From NCBI GenBank assembly GCA_038230255.1, contig JBBRNP010000001.1, forward strand, positions 248,001 to 312,000: DNA of 64,000 bases, given 5' to 3'. Each line of letters begins with the position of its first letter. The stretch's first letter is position 1. Below are positions 19,087-27,251 of this stretch, piece after piece. The notes under the pieces were generated by a model. That model saw only the letters and a list, made by a program, of their open reading frames with translations, had not been told where the DNA came from and ran no database searches. A program made the translations under genes and the position numbers. Source of the DNA: AV40 sp038230255. GTDB taxonomy: Bacteria > Verrucomicrobiota > Verrucomicrobiia > Chthoniobacterales > UBA10450.

Positions 19087-20123
19087 GCCGCCGCCGTCTC
19101 TTTCGACGGCTCCATCGTTCCTTTGAATTTCGGCGGCTCTTCTTCGACGTCGAAGTTTTTGGAATGGAGATTGTCGATCTTGGCGAGTTCGTCTGAAGTC
19201 AGCGACGGGCATTCGGGCGCCTTTGCGAATTCGATCAACTGTTCTTCGTTGTAGATATTCGGCAGCGTCGAAGCCACGCGATCGTCGGCCAGCAACCAAA
19301 GCAACGCGGCCTGACCGAGCGTGCGTTCGGAAGTCTCGAGGAAACGGAGCTTGTCGATCTTCTTGATTCCGTTGAGCAGCCAACTCCGCGGGCGATGACT
19401 CCGATGATCGGTCGGGGGAAAAACGGTTTCGACAGTGTATTTGCCCTCGAGCATTCCGGATGAATGGGTCACGCGAATTAGAAACATAGTGTCCTTGCCC
19501 GCTTCGGTCGCGGCATCGTGCAGCGCGTGGCCGGGATGTTGTTCGAGCATGTTGTAGATATGCTGCACGCTGGTGATGTTGCGCTCGCGAATGCAATTCA
19601 TTCCTTCGTAAAGCCAACCGATCGCCGGCCCAAGCGCGATGCCGTAGTAACGAACTTTTCCGGACGACTTTAGTTTCTCGAGCGTTTTCCAAAGCGCGTC
19701 CTCGTAAACCTGCTCCATCCGGATGTTGTGAAGCTGGAGAAGATCGACATGATCGGTCTTCAAGCGTTTCAACGCGGCTTCGGTCGCTCGTTCGATCGCT
19801 TCCGGCGAAAAATCTTGCGGGATCTCGCGCTGGCCGCGGCCGCGCGCTTCGCCATGCTGGACGAAATCGTAACCGACTTTGGTCGCGATCGTGATTTCAT
19901 CGCGCTGTTTTGGAAATGCCTTGGCGATCAGTTCTTCGCTGAGTCCATTTCCATAAGTGTCCGCCGCATCGAAAAGCGTAACGCCGAGATCGAACGCTTT
20001 GTGCATGAGCGCGATCGCCTCGCCTTCGGTAAAATTTCCCCACCAGCCGGTGGAAACCGTCCAGAGACCGAAGCCAACTTCGCTAACCTTTAGATCGGTA
20101 TTTTTGTAGGTCCGAAACTTCAT
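19083..20123 (-). CDS. aldo/keto reductase
   Basis: 346 residues, TIM-barrel NAD(P)H-dependent oxidoreductase. The catalytic tetrad is visible: Asp and Tyr in FDAADTYGNG, Lys in IATKVGYDF, and His in DLLQLHNIRM. NADP-binding segments TLGQAALLWLLADD and STLPNIYNEEQL lie near the C-terminus. The C-terminal ~40 residues are an extra acidic/basic tail. Substrate unknown; ATG start MKFRTYKNTDLKVSEVGFG is typical for the family. Confidence 0.88.
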   Translation of the reverse strand: MKFRTYKNTDLKVSEVGFGLWTVSTGWWGNFTEGEAIALMHKAFDLGVTLFDAADTYGNGLSEELIAKAFPKQRDEITIATKVGYDFVQHGEARGRGQREIPQDFSPEAIERATEAALKRLKTDHVDLLQLHNIRMEQVYEDALWKTLEKLKSSGKVRYYGIALGPAIGWLYEGMNCIRERNITSVQHIYNMLEQHPGHALHDAATEAGKDTMFLIRVTHSSGMLEGKYTVETVFPPTDHRSHRPRSWLLNGIKKIDKLRFLETSERTLGQAALLWLLADDRVASTLPNIYNEEQLIEFAKAPECPSLTSDELAKIDNLHSKNFDVEEEPPKFKGTMEPSKETAAA

Positions 20124-20150
20124 CGCGATTTAAGTTTAACGAATTTAGCA

Positions 20151-20262
20151 GAAAACGTCCAACGCCGAACGCTCGACACCCAATGAGGGAAATGCAGATA
20201 TCCCGCTTCGCTCGGACCTGAATTCGAGATTGGACGTTGGGCGTTTGACGTTCGACGTTTTC
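20151..20262. repeat. long imperfect inverted repeat, family C
   Basis: Left arm starts GAAAACGTCCAACGCCGAAC; the right arm, read on the minus strand, starts GAAAACGTCGAACGTCAAAC. About 28 of the first 34 positions pair. The arms are built from 7-base units resembling CGAACGT. It fills the gap between the aldo/keto reductase and the CbiX operon and ends 9 bases before the CbiX start codon. Confidence 0.75.
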
Positions 20263-20270
20263 TCAAGCTC

Positions 20271-21128
20271 GTGACGCCAAAACAAAACGGTGCCCTTTTA
20301 ATCGTCGGCCATGGCTCGACGGTGAATCCGGATTCGAGCGCGCCGACGCTGGCGCATGCGGCCGAGATCCGAAAACGAAGCATTTTTAGTGACGTGGCCT
20401 GCGCGTTTTGGAAAGAAGAGCCGAGCTTGCGTGACGCGATCTTTCTTTTTGATCCCGAGACAATCAAAAATGTTTACGTCGTTCCGAATTTCATCAGTGA
20501 AGGTTACTTCACGCAGACGGTCATTCCGCGCGAGCTCGAGTTGAACGGAAAGATTACGAAACGCGCCACCGGACAAACCTGGAACTACGGCGAGCCGGTC
20601 GGAAATCATTCGCTCATGACGGAGTTGCTGGTGCAGCGGGCCCGTGACATTGCCCCGGGCATTCCGGAGAACGAAACAAGTCTTCTTATCGTGGCCCACG
20701 GGACGGACTTGAACGAAAACAGCGCGGTCGCGGCGAAACGCGAATCGACAAGAATTCGCGCGCTGGGGCGGTACGCGAACGTGCTCAACGTTTACATGGA
20801 GGAATTCCCGCTCGTCTCCGATTGGAAAGTGCTGACGAGCACGCCAAACGTGGTCGTCGTCCCGTTTTTTATTTCCGACGGTCTCCACAGTTACGAAGAC
20901 ATTCCGGTGCTGCTCGGAATCGTCGAAGAAAGATCGACCCGCCTTCGCCAAGGCTACGGCGTGGCAGGTAATCAAGAAGAGCGCGCCGAGATTTTTCATC
21001 GCGGCCCATATCAGATCGACAATCGTTCGCTCTTTTATGCCAGCTCGATCGGGACTGATCCGCGGGTGGCCGATATTATCGTCGAACAGGCGACCGCTGC
21101 GGGTCGGGCAAGCGATTCAGGGATTTGA
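20271..21128 (+). CDS. CbiX-type (sirohydrochlorin chelatase superfamily) protein
   Basis: 285 residues with two CbiX-like halves, each opening with a metal-binding His: LLIVGHGSTVN (about residue 13) and LLIVAHGTDLN (about 141). CbiX enzymes insert cobalt or ferrous iron into sirohydrochlorin. The GTG at 20271 starts the frame. A dispersed DNA repeat lies within the frame at 20937-20968 and encodes the segment RLRQGYGVAGN. First gene of a four-gene set with a GAF protein, a DR2241-type Fe-S domain protein and an amidohydrolase; in Deinococcus DR2241 the chelatase-like and Fe-S parts are one polypeptide. Metal and substrate unproven. Confidence 0.8.
   Translation: MTPKQNGALLIVGHGSTVNPDSSAPTLAHAAEIRKRSIFSDVACAFWKEEPSLRDAIFLFDPETIKNVYVVPNFISEGYFTQTVIPRELELNGKITKRATGQTWNYGEPVGNHSLMTELLVQRARDIAPGIPENETSLLIVAHGTDLNENSAVAAKRESTRIRALGRYANVLNVYMEEFPLVSDWKVLTSTPNVVVVPFFISDGLHSYEDIPVLLGIVEERSTRLRQGYGVAGNQEERAEIFHRGPYQIDNRSLFYASSIGTDPRVADIIVEQATAAGRASDSGI
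20937..20968 (+). repeat. dispersed repeat fragment inside the CbiX coding sequence
   Basis: CCGCCTTCGCCAAGGCT at 20939-20955 is found again, exactly and inverted, at 61675-61691 in an intergenic region, and a weaker relative lies at about 8148-8160. It is in frame with the gene. Confidence 0.55.
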
Positions 21129-21200
21129 CTCAAGAAAAGTTGCGCGTGAGCCCGGCCTCGCAATCTTTCCTGACCGCAACGTGACGTTGCATCCAGTTTT

Positions 21201-21659
21201 ATGCATGCTGACACGCTAAAGAAGCTTCAAGACATCGGTGGCTTTGTTCTGGGGAGCGGTTGCACCAAAAAGAGCCTGAAGCAGGTCGCGGAGATGATTC
21301 GGTCGGCGCGCGATTATCGGTTCATCGCGATTTACAAAATAGTGAAGGACGAATTCGTGATCCTGGCCGGCACCGGGAAAGAGCCGCCGGCCTATCCGCG
21401 TTTCCCGATTACCCAGGGTTTGTGCAGCGCGGCGCTGGAGTCGGGCAAAGTAATCGTGATGGGCGATGTTCAGAAAGATAAGCGTTACCTGCCGACGTTT
21501 CACACCACGCGGTCGGAGATCATTGTCCCGATGAAAAACGAGCACCGCCACGTTGTCGGCATGCTGGACGCTGAAAGCGACAAAGTGAACGCGTTCGGCG
21601 ACGAGGATAAGCAATTTCTCGAGCGCGCGGCGGGTTTGATTGCGCATTGTCTGGCCTGA
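21201..21659 (+). CDS. GAF domain protein
   Basis: 152 residues forming a single GAF domain (FIAIYKIVKDEFVILAG, PITQGLCSAALESGKVIV, SEIIVPMKNEHRHVVGMLD). It resembles free methionine-R-sulfoxide reductases, keeping one Cys in GLCSAA, but the second active-site Cys region (here FHTTRSEIIVP) has no Cys. So that activity is doubtful and a ligand-sensing or structural role is as likely. It sits between the chelatase-like and Fe-S genes; the stop overlaps the next frame. Confidence 0.75.
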   Translation: MHADTLKKLQDIGGFVLGSGCTKKSLKQVAEMIRSARDYRFIAIYKIVKDEFVILAGTGKEPPAYPRFPITQGLCSAALESGKVIVMGDVQKDKRYLPTFHTTRSEIIVPMKNEHRHVVGMLDAESDKVNAFGDEDKQFLERAAGLIAHCLA

Positions 21660-22318
21660 ATGGCGCAATGCCGGATGCAATTGAAACGGCGCTCGCTCCG
21701 ATTCTGAGCGACATTAGCCGATTCGGCCAGGTTCTCATTCAACGAACAAACTCTGCCGGGTTCGTTCTTTGTCACCGCGATGACGAAAAGGCCCACGATT
21801 TGGAAATTCTTCGAAAACCGGGCGATGCACTTGGGATCGCGCGATGTGACGACGCTGGAAAGTATCGGCCGCTAAAAACGGCGCCGAACCTCCGCCACGG
21901 CTGGCGCCTCGAACTTGTCGATCTTGGAGAACTGCGTCGCGCTCTGGATTATTTTTACCCCGGCCGATTGGCAATGCTCGCGGCCTGGACTAAAAATCGC
22001 CTCTCCACGACCTCTGTCCGCGAAACGTTGGACCGACAATCCGGGATGTATCGGGTCGCTGCGAAAATCTCGGACGAACAGATCGATGATGTCGTTGGAA
22101 ATGTTTGCCGATCGGACGGTGGCTGCTTGCGCACAATTTTGTGGAACCGTGATATGCGCGGCGCGATTCCATCGACAAAATTGCCGCCGGAAAAGTTTGA
22201 TCCGATCCATGATCAAACCGGTCGCAATGAAAACACGATTCCGTTGCTTTGTCAGGAAGCGTGCAATCTGCTGGTGGCCGAGTGCCGCAAGGCGGTCAAA
22301 GGCGAAAACGACGAATGA
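21647..22318 (+). CDS. DR2241-type 4Fe-4S domain protein
   Basis: 223 residues (ATG 21647, overlapping the GAF gene by 13 bases; ATG 21668 is an alternative). The C-terminal third has four cysteines in two pairs, NVCRSDGGCLRT and LLCQEACNLL, in the pattern of the iron-sulfur domain attached to CbiX-like proteins such as Deinococcus DR2241. The N-terminal half (LRHGWRLELVDLGELRRALDYF) matches no motif I know. It probably completes the CbiX-like protein of this operon. Its stop overlaps the amidohydrolase start as ATGA. Confidence 0.7.
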   Translation: MSGLNGAMPDAIETALAPILSDISRFGQVLIQRTNSAGFVLCHRDDEKAHDLEILRKPGDALGIARCDDAGKYRPLKTAPNLRHGWRLELVDLGELRRALDYFYPGRLAMLAAWTKNRLSTTSVRETLDRQSGMYRVAAKISDEQIDDVVGNVCRSDGGCLRTILWNRDMRGAIPSTKLPPEKFDPIHDQTGRNENTIPLLCQEACNLLVAECRKAVKGENDE

Positions 22319-23544
22319 TCGTTCGCGCGCGAGTCGTCGTCACGATGGATGGACCGCCGATCGAGAACGGCGCGGTCGCGATCTCGGACAATCGCATTGA
22401 AGATGTTGGAACATTTCCTGAGATCTCGGCGCAACATTCGGGTCAAGAAATTATCGATCTGGGCGAGCAGGCGTTGCTGCCGGGATTGATCAACGCCCAC
22501 TGTCATCTCGATTACACCTTCTTACGCGGTAAAATCTCGCGGCAGAAATCGTTCAGCGACTGGATCCGCGCGATTAACGCTGAGAAAGCGAAACTTTCGG
22601 CCGAAGATTACCTTGTCTCGATCAACGAAGGTTTTGCCGAAGCGAAACGATTCGGTACGACAACGATCGCGAACCTGACTGCGTTCCCGGAACTGGTCTC
22701 TCGGATTCAACAGCCGATTCGGACATGGTGGCTCGCCGAACTGATCGACGTACGCGATCCAACCCGCGCCAACCAGGTTGTCGATGCTGCGCTCGAGCAA
22801 CTGAAAGCGACCGAGCACTGGGGACTCGCGCCGCACGCGCCGTTTACGGCATCTGCGAATTTGTATCGGCGCTGTGAGGAGATTGCGCAGCGCGAAGACG
22901 TTTTGCTGACGACGCATTTGGCCGAATCGCGCGAGGAGATGTCGATGTTTCAAGATGCGACCGGGCCGCTTTACGAATTCTTGAAAGAAATCGGGCGAGA
23001 CATGAAAGATTGTGGCGGTCAGACGCCGGCCAATCATTTTTCAGAAATATTCAGAAATTTCTCGACTTCGGTCGAAATGACAGATGGCTGGATGCTCGTC
23101 CATGTGAATGAAATCTTGGAAAGCGACTTCGACCTTCTGAGAAAACTAGCGATTAGGAATCACTTGGTTCATTGCCCAAGGAGTCACAATTATTTCGGAC
23201 ATTCACCGTTCCAGTTTCACAGATTTCGCGAGCTCGGATTCAACGTCTGTCTCGGCACCGATAGTCTGGCGAGCAACGACGACCTAAGTCTGTTCGCGGA
23301 AATGCGGGCGTTTCAAAGAAAGTTTCCGGACGTTTCGCCCGAGGAAGTTTTGAAGATGGTCACGGTCAACGGCGCACGCGCGCTACGGCAGGAAAAATCG
23401 CTTGGCCAGATTCGCGCCGGTTCCACCGCCGATTTAGTCTCGGTCCCGGTCGCACGATCGATATCGGCTTTCGAAGAGATCGTTGCTTTCGATCGAGCGG
23501 TGAGCTGGTCGATGATGGGCGGTCGGGTCCAGAATTCGGCCTAA
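22315..23544 (+). CDS. amidohydrolase, TRZ/ATZ (MtaD/SsnA-like) family
   Basis: 409 residues from the ATG at 22315, which overlaps the previous stop (ATGA); a longer in-frame start at 22249 is less likely. Metal site: NAHCHLDY (His62, His64), His in LAPHAPFTAS, His in LTTHLAESREE, and Asp in CLGTDSLASND. The family deaminates or dechlorinates purine- and triazine-like rings (methylthioadenosine/adenosylhomocysteine deaminase is the nearest relative in sequence style). Residues encoded at 23039-23082 (roughly SEIFRNFSTSVEMT) come from a palindromic DNA repeat inserted in frame just before VHVNEI. Confidence 0.85.
   Translation: MIVRARVVVTMDGPPIENGAVAISDNRIEDVGTFPEISAQHSGQEIIDLGEQALLPGLINAHCHLDYTFLRGKISRQKSFSDWIRAINAEKAKLSAEDYLVSINEGFAEAKRFGTTTIANLTAFPELVSRIQQPIRTWWLAELIDVRDPTRANQVVDAALEQLKATEHWGLAPHAPFTASANLYRRCEEIAQREDVLLTTHLAESREEMSMFQDATGPLYEFLKEIGRDMKDCGGQTPANHFSEIFRNFSTSVEMTDGWMLVHVNEILESDFDLLRKLAIRNHLVHCPRSHNYFGHSPFQFHRFRELGFNVCLGTDSLASNDDLSLFAEMRAFQRKFPDVSPEEVLKMVTVNGARALRQEKSLGQIRAGSTADLVSVPVARSISAFEEIVAFDRAVSWSMMGGRVQNSA
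23039..23082 (+). repeat. half of palindromic repeat family A inside a coding sequence
   Basis: 44 bases that match the right half of the intergenic repeat at 14282-14325 at 37 positions. It keeps the reading frame of the amidohydrolase. The left half of the element is not present here. Confidence 0.75.
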
Positions 23545-23610
23545 CCGGTAAATTCTCAAAACCGCTTTCTTTTTCTCAAAATTGAAATATTCTCCGCGCT
23601 GAGATTTACC

Positions 23611-24978
23611 ATGGCTAAAATCGTAATAATTGATGACGAACCCGCGATGGTGGAAGTCATCGTGACTCTCTGTCGCGAAAAAGGGCACCAGGTTTTCCCG
23701 TTCAATTCCGCTCCGAAAGCGGTCGAGCAATTGGACAGCATCGCGCCGCAGGTTGTGATCGCCGACATCAAGATGGAGACCATGACCGGGTTCGATGTGC
23801 TGCGGCACGTGCGCGAGCATCATCGGCAAACGGCGGTGATTCTGATTACTGCTTACGGAACGGTCGAGACCGCGGTCGAAGCGATGAAGATGGGCGCGTA
23901 CGATTACGTGACCAAGCCGTTCAAGATCGACGAGCTGCAACTAACGGTGCAGCGGGCGCTCGATTACCAGGCGGCGCTGCGGGAGAACGTTTATCTGCGC
24001 AAGGAGCTGAAGAACCGTTATCGATTTGAAAACATCATCGGCACGAGCGGGAAGATGCAGAGCGTTTATAGTCTGATCAGCAAAGTCGCCGACACGGACA
24101 GCACCGTGCTGATCATGGGCGAGAGCGGAACGGGCAAGGAATTGGTGGCGCGCGGGTTGCATTTCAACAGCAATCGCCAGCATCATCCGTTTGTCGCGAT
24201 CAATTGCAGCGCGTTGCCGGAAAATCTCCTCGAGTCGGAATTGTTCGGTCACAAAAAGGGTTCGTTCACCGGGGCGGTGGCGGACAAGCGCGGCCTCTTC
24301 GAAGAAGCAAACCTCGGCACGATCTTTTTGGATGAAGTTAATTCGATGGCGCCGGCGTTGCAGACAAAACTCCTGCGCGTTCTGCAGGAGCGCGAAGTCC
24401 GGCGCGTCGGCGACAACAAAAGCTCGCCGGTGAACGTGCGCGTGGTCGGCGCGACGAATGAGGCGCTGCAGCCCAAACTCAAAGACGGCACATTTCGGGA
24501 GGATTTGTATTACCGCCTGGCGGTGATTCCAATTGAGCTGCCGGCATTGCGCGAGCGGTTAGAAGATGTGCCGCTGCTGGTGAATCATTTTCTGCAGAAA
24601 CAAGCGAGCGCGACCGGCGGCGAGCCGAAGAAGATCGACCCCGAGGCGGTCGATATTTTGTGTCACTACAATTATCCCGGAAACGTGCGCGAACTGGAGA
24701 ACGCGATCGAGCGCGCCTGTGCGTTGTGCGAAAACGATATGATTTTGGCGACCGATTTGCCGCCACACATTGTCAGTCATGCCAAGGGCGACAAAGCAGA
24801 TCAGGTCCTGGCGAGCATGCCGGTGGGCCAACCGTTGGATGACTTTGTGCAGCAGCAAGAGCGCAGCTACATCGAAGCGACGCTGCAACATTGCGACGGC
24901 GCGCGCGAGAAGGCGGCCAACATGCTCGGGATCAGCATGGCGACGCTGTATCGCAAGATCGAGCCGAAGAAAAAATAA
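23611..24978 (+). CDS. sigma-54 dependent response regulator (NtrC family)
   Basis: 455 residues: receiver domain (acidic pair Asp8-Asp9, phosphorylatable Asp52 in VVIADIKM, Lys in VTKPFK), AAA+ domain with Walker A GESGTGKELVARG, the sigma-54 contact loop as GSFTGA (variant of GAFTGA), Walker B GTIFLDEVN, and a Fis-type helix-turn-helix at the C-terminus (REKAANMLGISMATLYRKI). It activates RpoN promoters on phosphorylation. rpoN itself is 0.8 kb downstream. No histidine kinase is adjacent, so the partner is elsewhere. Confidence 0.93.
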   Translation: MAKIVIIDDEPAMVEVIVTLCREKGHQVFPFNSAPKAVEQLDSIAPQVVIADIKMETMTGFDVLRHVREHHRQTAVILITAYGTVETAVEAMKMGAYDYVTKPFKIDELQLTVQRALDYQAALRENVYLRKELKNRYRFENIIGTSGKMQSVYSLISKVADTDSTVLIMGESGTGKELVARGLHFNSNRQHHPFVAINCSALPENLLESELFGHKKGSFTGAVADKRGLFEEANLGTIFLDEVNSMAPALQTKLLRVLQEREVRRVGDNKSSPVNVRVVGATNEALQPKLKDGTFREDLYYRLAVIPIELPALRERLEDVPLLVNHFLQKQASATGGEPKKIDPEAVDILCHYNYPGNVRELENAIERACALCENDMILATDLPPHIVSHAKGDKADQVLASMPVGQPLDDFVQQQERSYIEATLQHCDGAREKAANMLGISMATLYRKIEPKKK

Positions 24979-25000
24979 GCGTTCGGGACGCGGGAGCGCC

Positions 25001-25089
25001 TTAAACGAGCGCCTCCGGGACTGCGCTTTCTTGAATGAGCAGGTCGAGCTTGGTCAGGTCGATCGGTTTCACCAGATCATACAAAGCGC
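25001..25089 (-). pseudogene. remnant of a response-regulator receiver domain (C-terminal end)
   Basis: On the minus strand this stretch reads LYDLVKPIDLTKLDLLIQES, then a short tail and TAA at 25001. That looks like the last helix region of a CheY-like receiver (the conserved Lys-Pro after a Tyr/Leu). No start or upstream receiver sequence remains, as the preceding bases belong to the small secreted-protein gene. Short, so a chance match cannot be excluded. Confidence 0.4.
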
Positions 25090-25389
25090 TTAACCGCGCT
25101 TGGCGAAGATTCTGAGCTGCTCAGCGGCGTCCTGCAATTCATCGAGCCGCTCCAAAGCGGCCTTTTGTTTTGCCAAAACTTCGTCATTCGCGGCTTTGAT
25201 TTGCTCGAGCAATTTGATCGCGGCTGGAATGGAATGAACATCGGTGGCTGGCGCGGCCGACTTTGAAGATGTCGATGTTACGGTCGTACCAGAAGCGGCC
25301 TGAACCACAATTGGCGTAGGCGATTGCGCGTTAAGGCCACCAGTGACCAACAAAGCTGTAAAAAGTAAAAGAATCTTGGCGCGCATCAT
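25090..25389 (-). CDS. small secreted coiled-coil protein
   Basis: 99 residues: signal peptide (AKILLLFTALLVTGGLNAQ), a Ser/Thr/Ala-rich linker and a C-terminal helix of heptad character (IKLLEQIKAANDEVLAKQ ... LDELQDAAEQLRIFAKRG). Its start overlaps the stop of the upstream small gene as ATGA. The two products share layout and the closing motif RIF/Y-x-KR, so they look like tandem paralogues. Function unknown; a periplasmic oligomer is possible. Confidence 0.6.
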   Translation of the reverse strand: MMRAKILLLFTALLVTGGLNAQSPTPIVVQAASGTTVTSTSSKSAAPATDVHSIPAAIKLLEQIKAANDEVLAKQKAALERLDELQDAAEQLRIFAKRG

Positions 25390-25616
25390 CTTTCCCGTTT
25401 GGTATAGATTCGCGCGGTCCGAATCGTTTCAGCGACCTCCGCGAGTTTTTCCTCAATCTTCGCCTGATTCTCGGCGAGCTGCGCTTGCTGAGTCTGGACT
25501 TCTTTAATCAGCGCGAGAAGTTTTTGTTCCTGGTTCGTGTCTGGCGTTTGCGCGGCGCTGAATGACATCACGAGCAGGGTGCCAGGTGCTAAGAGCGCGA
25601 AGAGAATCCGTTTCAT
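25386..25616 (-). CDS. small secreted coiled-coil protein
   Basis: 76 residues: signal peptide (ILFALLAPGTLLVMSFSAAQ) followed by one long amphipathic helix (QEQKLLALIKEVQTQQAQ, NQAKIEEKLAEVAETI) ending ARIYTKRER. First gene of a translationally coupled pair. Helix pattern is reminiscent of Lpp-like or adaptor coiled coils, but there is no lipobox. Confidence 0.6.
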   Translation of the reverse strand: MKRILFALLAPGTLLVMSFSAAQTPDTNQEQKLLALIKEVQTQQAQLAENQAKIEEKLAEVAETIRTARIYTKRER

Positions 25617-25751
25617 TCGGAAGTGATCGACCGATCAACTGGGTAGCAAGTCGTGTTCCTGAATTATGCTGGCGCGCGATTACTCTCGGGCCGCGAAGCA
25701 GGCGGCCCGTAACCTGCTTGCCTGTCGTTCGCCCGACAGTAAACTCCACGT

Positions 25752-27173
25752 ATGGCCGGACCTGGGATGCATCAAACGCAGAATCTTTCTCTGCAACAGG
25801 TCCTTGCCCCGCAACTTCAACAAAGCTTGCTCATCCTGCAGGCACCATTGCTTGAACTGCGCAATCTCGTTCAGCAGGAAATGGAAACGAATCCGGTGCT
25901 GGAAGAATTGGCTGACCCGCCGAATCCCGATGCGCCGCCTGAATCGGAGACGCCGCCCGCTGAGGACAATTTCAAAGAAGAATTCGATAAGCTCGCCAAG
26001 CTCGATGAAGAATGGCGCGATTATATGGCGCAATCGAGCAGCTACAGCGGCCGCTCACAGGAAGCGGAAGAAAAGCGCCAGTTCTTTTTCGATTCCATCC
26101 CGACCCAGGAGACGCTGCAACAACATTTGATGGGGCAGCTCAATCAGAACGCACTCGATGGGGACGATCGCAAAACGGCCGAGCTGATTATTGGCAACAT
26201 CGACGACAACGGGTTTTTGCAGACCACGCCGGAGGAGATGGCGCTCAATACCGGAATCGCGCAGGAAGATTTCGAGAACATGCTCACCCTCATCCAGAGC
26301 TTTCATCCGCCGGGCGTAGGCGCACGGGATCTGCGCGACTGTTTGCTCATCCAGCTCAAACGGGAAGGAAGACAAAGCAGTCTCGAATATAAAATCATTG
26401 CCGACCACATGCAGGATTTGGGCAAACGACGTTTCCCCGAAATTGCGCGGCGGATCGGAATCAGCGTCGAACAGGTGCAGAAATGCGCGAATAACATCGC
26501 CCAGCTCGATCCGCGACCGGGCGCGATATTTGCCCAGGCGCCGCAAAATTATGTCCTGCCGGATGTGACGGTCGAAAAAGTAAACGGGACTTATCAGGTC
26601 ATCTTAAACGGCGAACAAATTCCGCATCTGCGCATCAGCAACACTTACAAAGACATCATGGCGCAGGACCGCAACGGCAGCGAAGTGAAGGATTACATCC
26701 GCGACAAGATCCGCAGCGGTAAATTTTTGATCAAATCGATCCACCAACGCCAGCAAACCATTTCCAACATTGCGCATGAGATCGTGAAAAGGCAGCTCGA
26801 TTTCTTCGACAAGGGCTCGGCATTCCTTAAACCAATGACGATGGTGCAGATCGCGGATGCGGTCGGCGTGCATGAGACGACGGTCAGTCGCGCCATCTCG
26901 GGGAAATACATGTCCACGCCGCAGGGCGTGTTTGAAATGAAATACTTTTTCACGCCCGGTTATCAAACGGCCACCGGCGAATCGATGAGCAACACCAGCG
27001 TGAAAGAGGCGATCCTTGATCTGGTCAAAAATGAAGAAGGTAATGCGCCGTTAAGTGACAAAGAGATCGTTGAAATTTTGAGCAAGCGCGGAATTCCGAT
27101 CGCGCGCCGCACGGTCGCCAAGTACCGGACCGAGCTGAATATTCTGCCGAGCAACATGCGGCGGCGGTACTGA
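25752..27173 (+). CDS. rpoN: RNA polymerase sigma-54 factor
   Basis: 473 residues. Region I is Gln/Leu-rich (NLSLQQVLAPQLQQSLLILQ), followed by an acidic region II. The core-binding and helix-turn-helix parts include VGVHETTVSRAISGKYMSTP. The C-terminal RpoN box ARRTVAKYR is intact, followed by the usual short tail NILPSNMRRRY. Directs transcription from -24/-12 promoters with activators such as the NtrC-type regulator just upstream. Confidence 0.96.
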   Translation: MAGPGMHQTQNLSLQQVLAPQLQQSLLILQAPLLELRNLVQQEMETNPVLEELADPPNPDAPPESETPPAEDNFKEEFDKLAKLDEEWRDYMAQSSSYSGRSQEAEEKRQFFFDSIPTQETLQQHLMGQLNQNALDGDDRKTAELIIGNIDDNGFLQTTPEEMALNTGIAQEDFENMLTLIQSFHPPGVGARDLRDCLLIQLKREGRQSSLEYKIIADHMQDLGKRRFPEIARRIGISVEQVQKCANNIAQLDPRPGAIFAQAPQNYVLPDVTVEKVNGTYQVILNGEQIPHLRISNTYKDIMAQDRNGSEVKDYIRDKIRSGKFLIKSIHQRQQTISNIAHEIVKRQLDFFDKGSAFLKPMTMVQIADAVGVHETTVSRAISGKYMSTPQGVFEMKYFFTPGYQTATGESMSNTSVKEAILDLVKNEEGNAPLSDKEIVEILSKRGIPIARRTVAKYRTELNILPSNMRRRY

Positions 27174-27181
27174 GATTTCTT

Positions 27182-27245
27182 TGTAGCGGCGCTCTGCGAG
27201 TGTCGCATTATTTGATTGTGCGGCGGTCATAGACCGCCGCTACAG
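27182..27245. repeat. palindromic intergenic repeat, family D
   Basis: Begins TGTAGCGGCG and ends in a perfect hairpin, GCGGCGGTC ATA GACCGCCGC, then TACA. AGACCGCCGCTACA (27231-27244) is present inverted at 61647-61660. Partial relatives are at 45183-45192 and about 42668-42677. It lies directly upstream of dciA. Confidence 0.7.
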
Positions 27246-27251
27246 TTAAAA

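Noticed and set aside
20120..20467. Minus-strand open frame across the inverted repeat and CbiX start
   Set aside because: Composed of repeat sequence and antisense of CbiX, no domain.
21201..21659. Free methionine-R-sulfoxide reductase call for the GAF protein
   Set aside because: Only one of the expected active-site cysteines is present.
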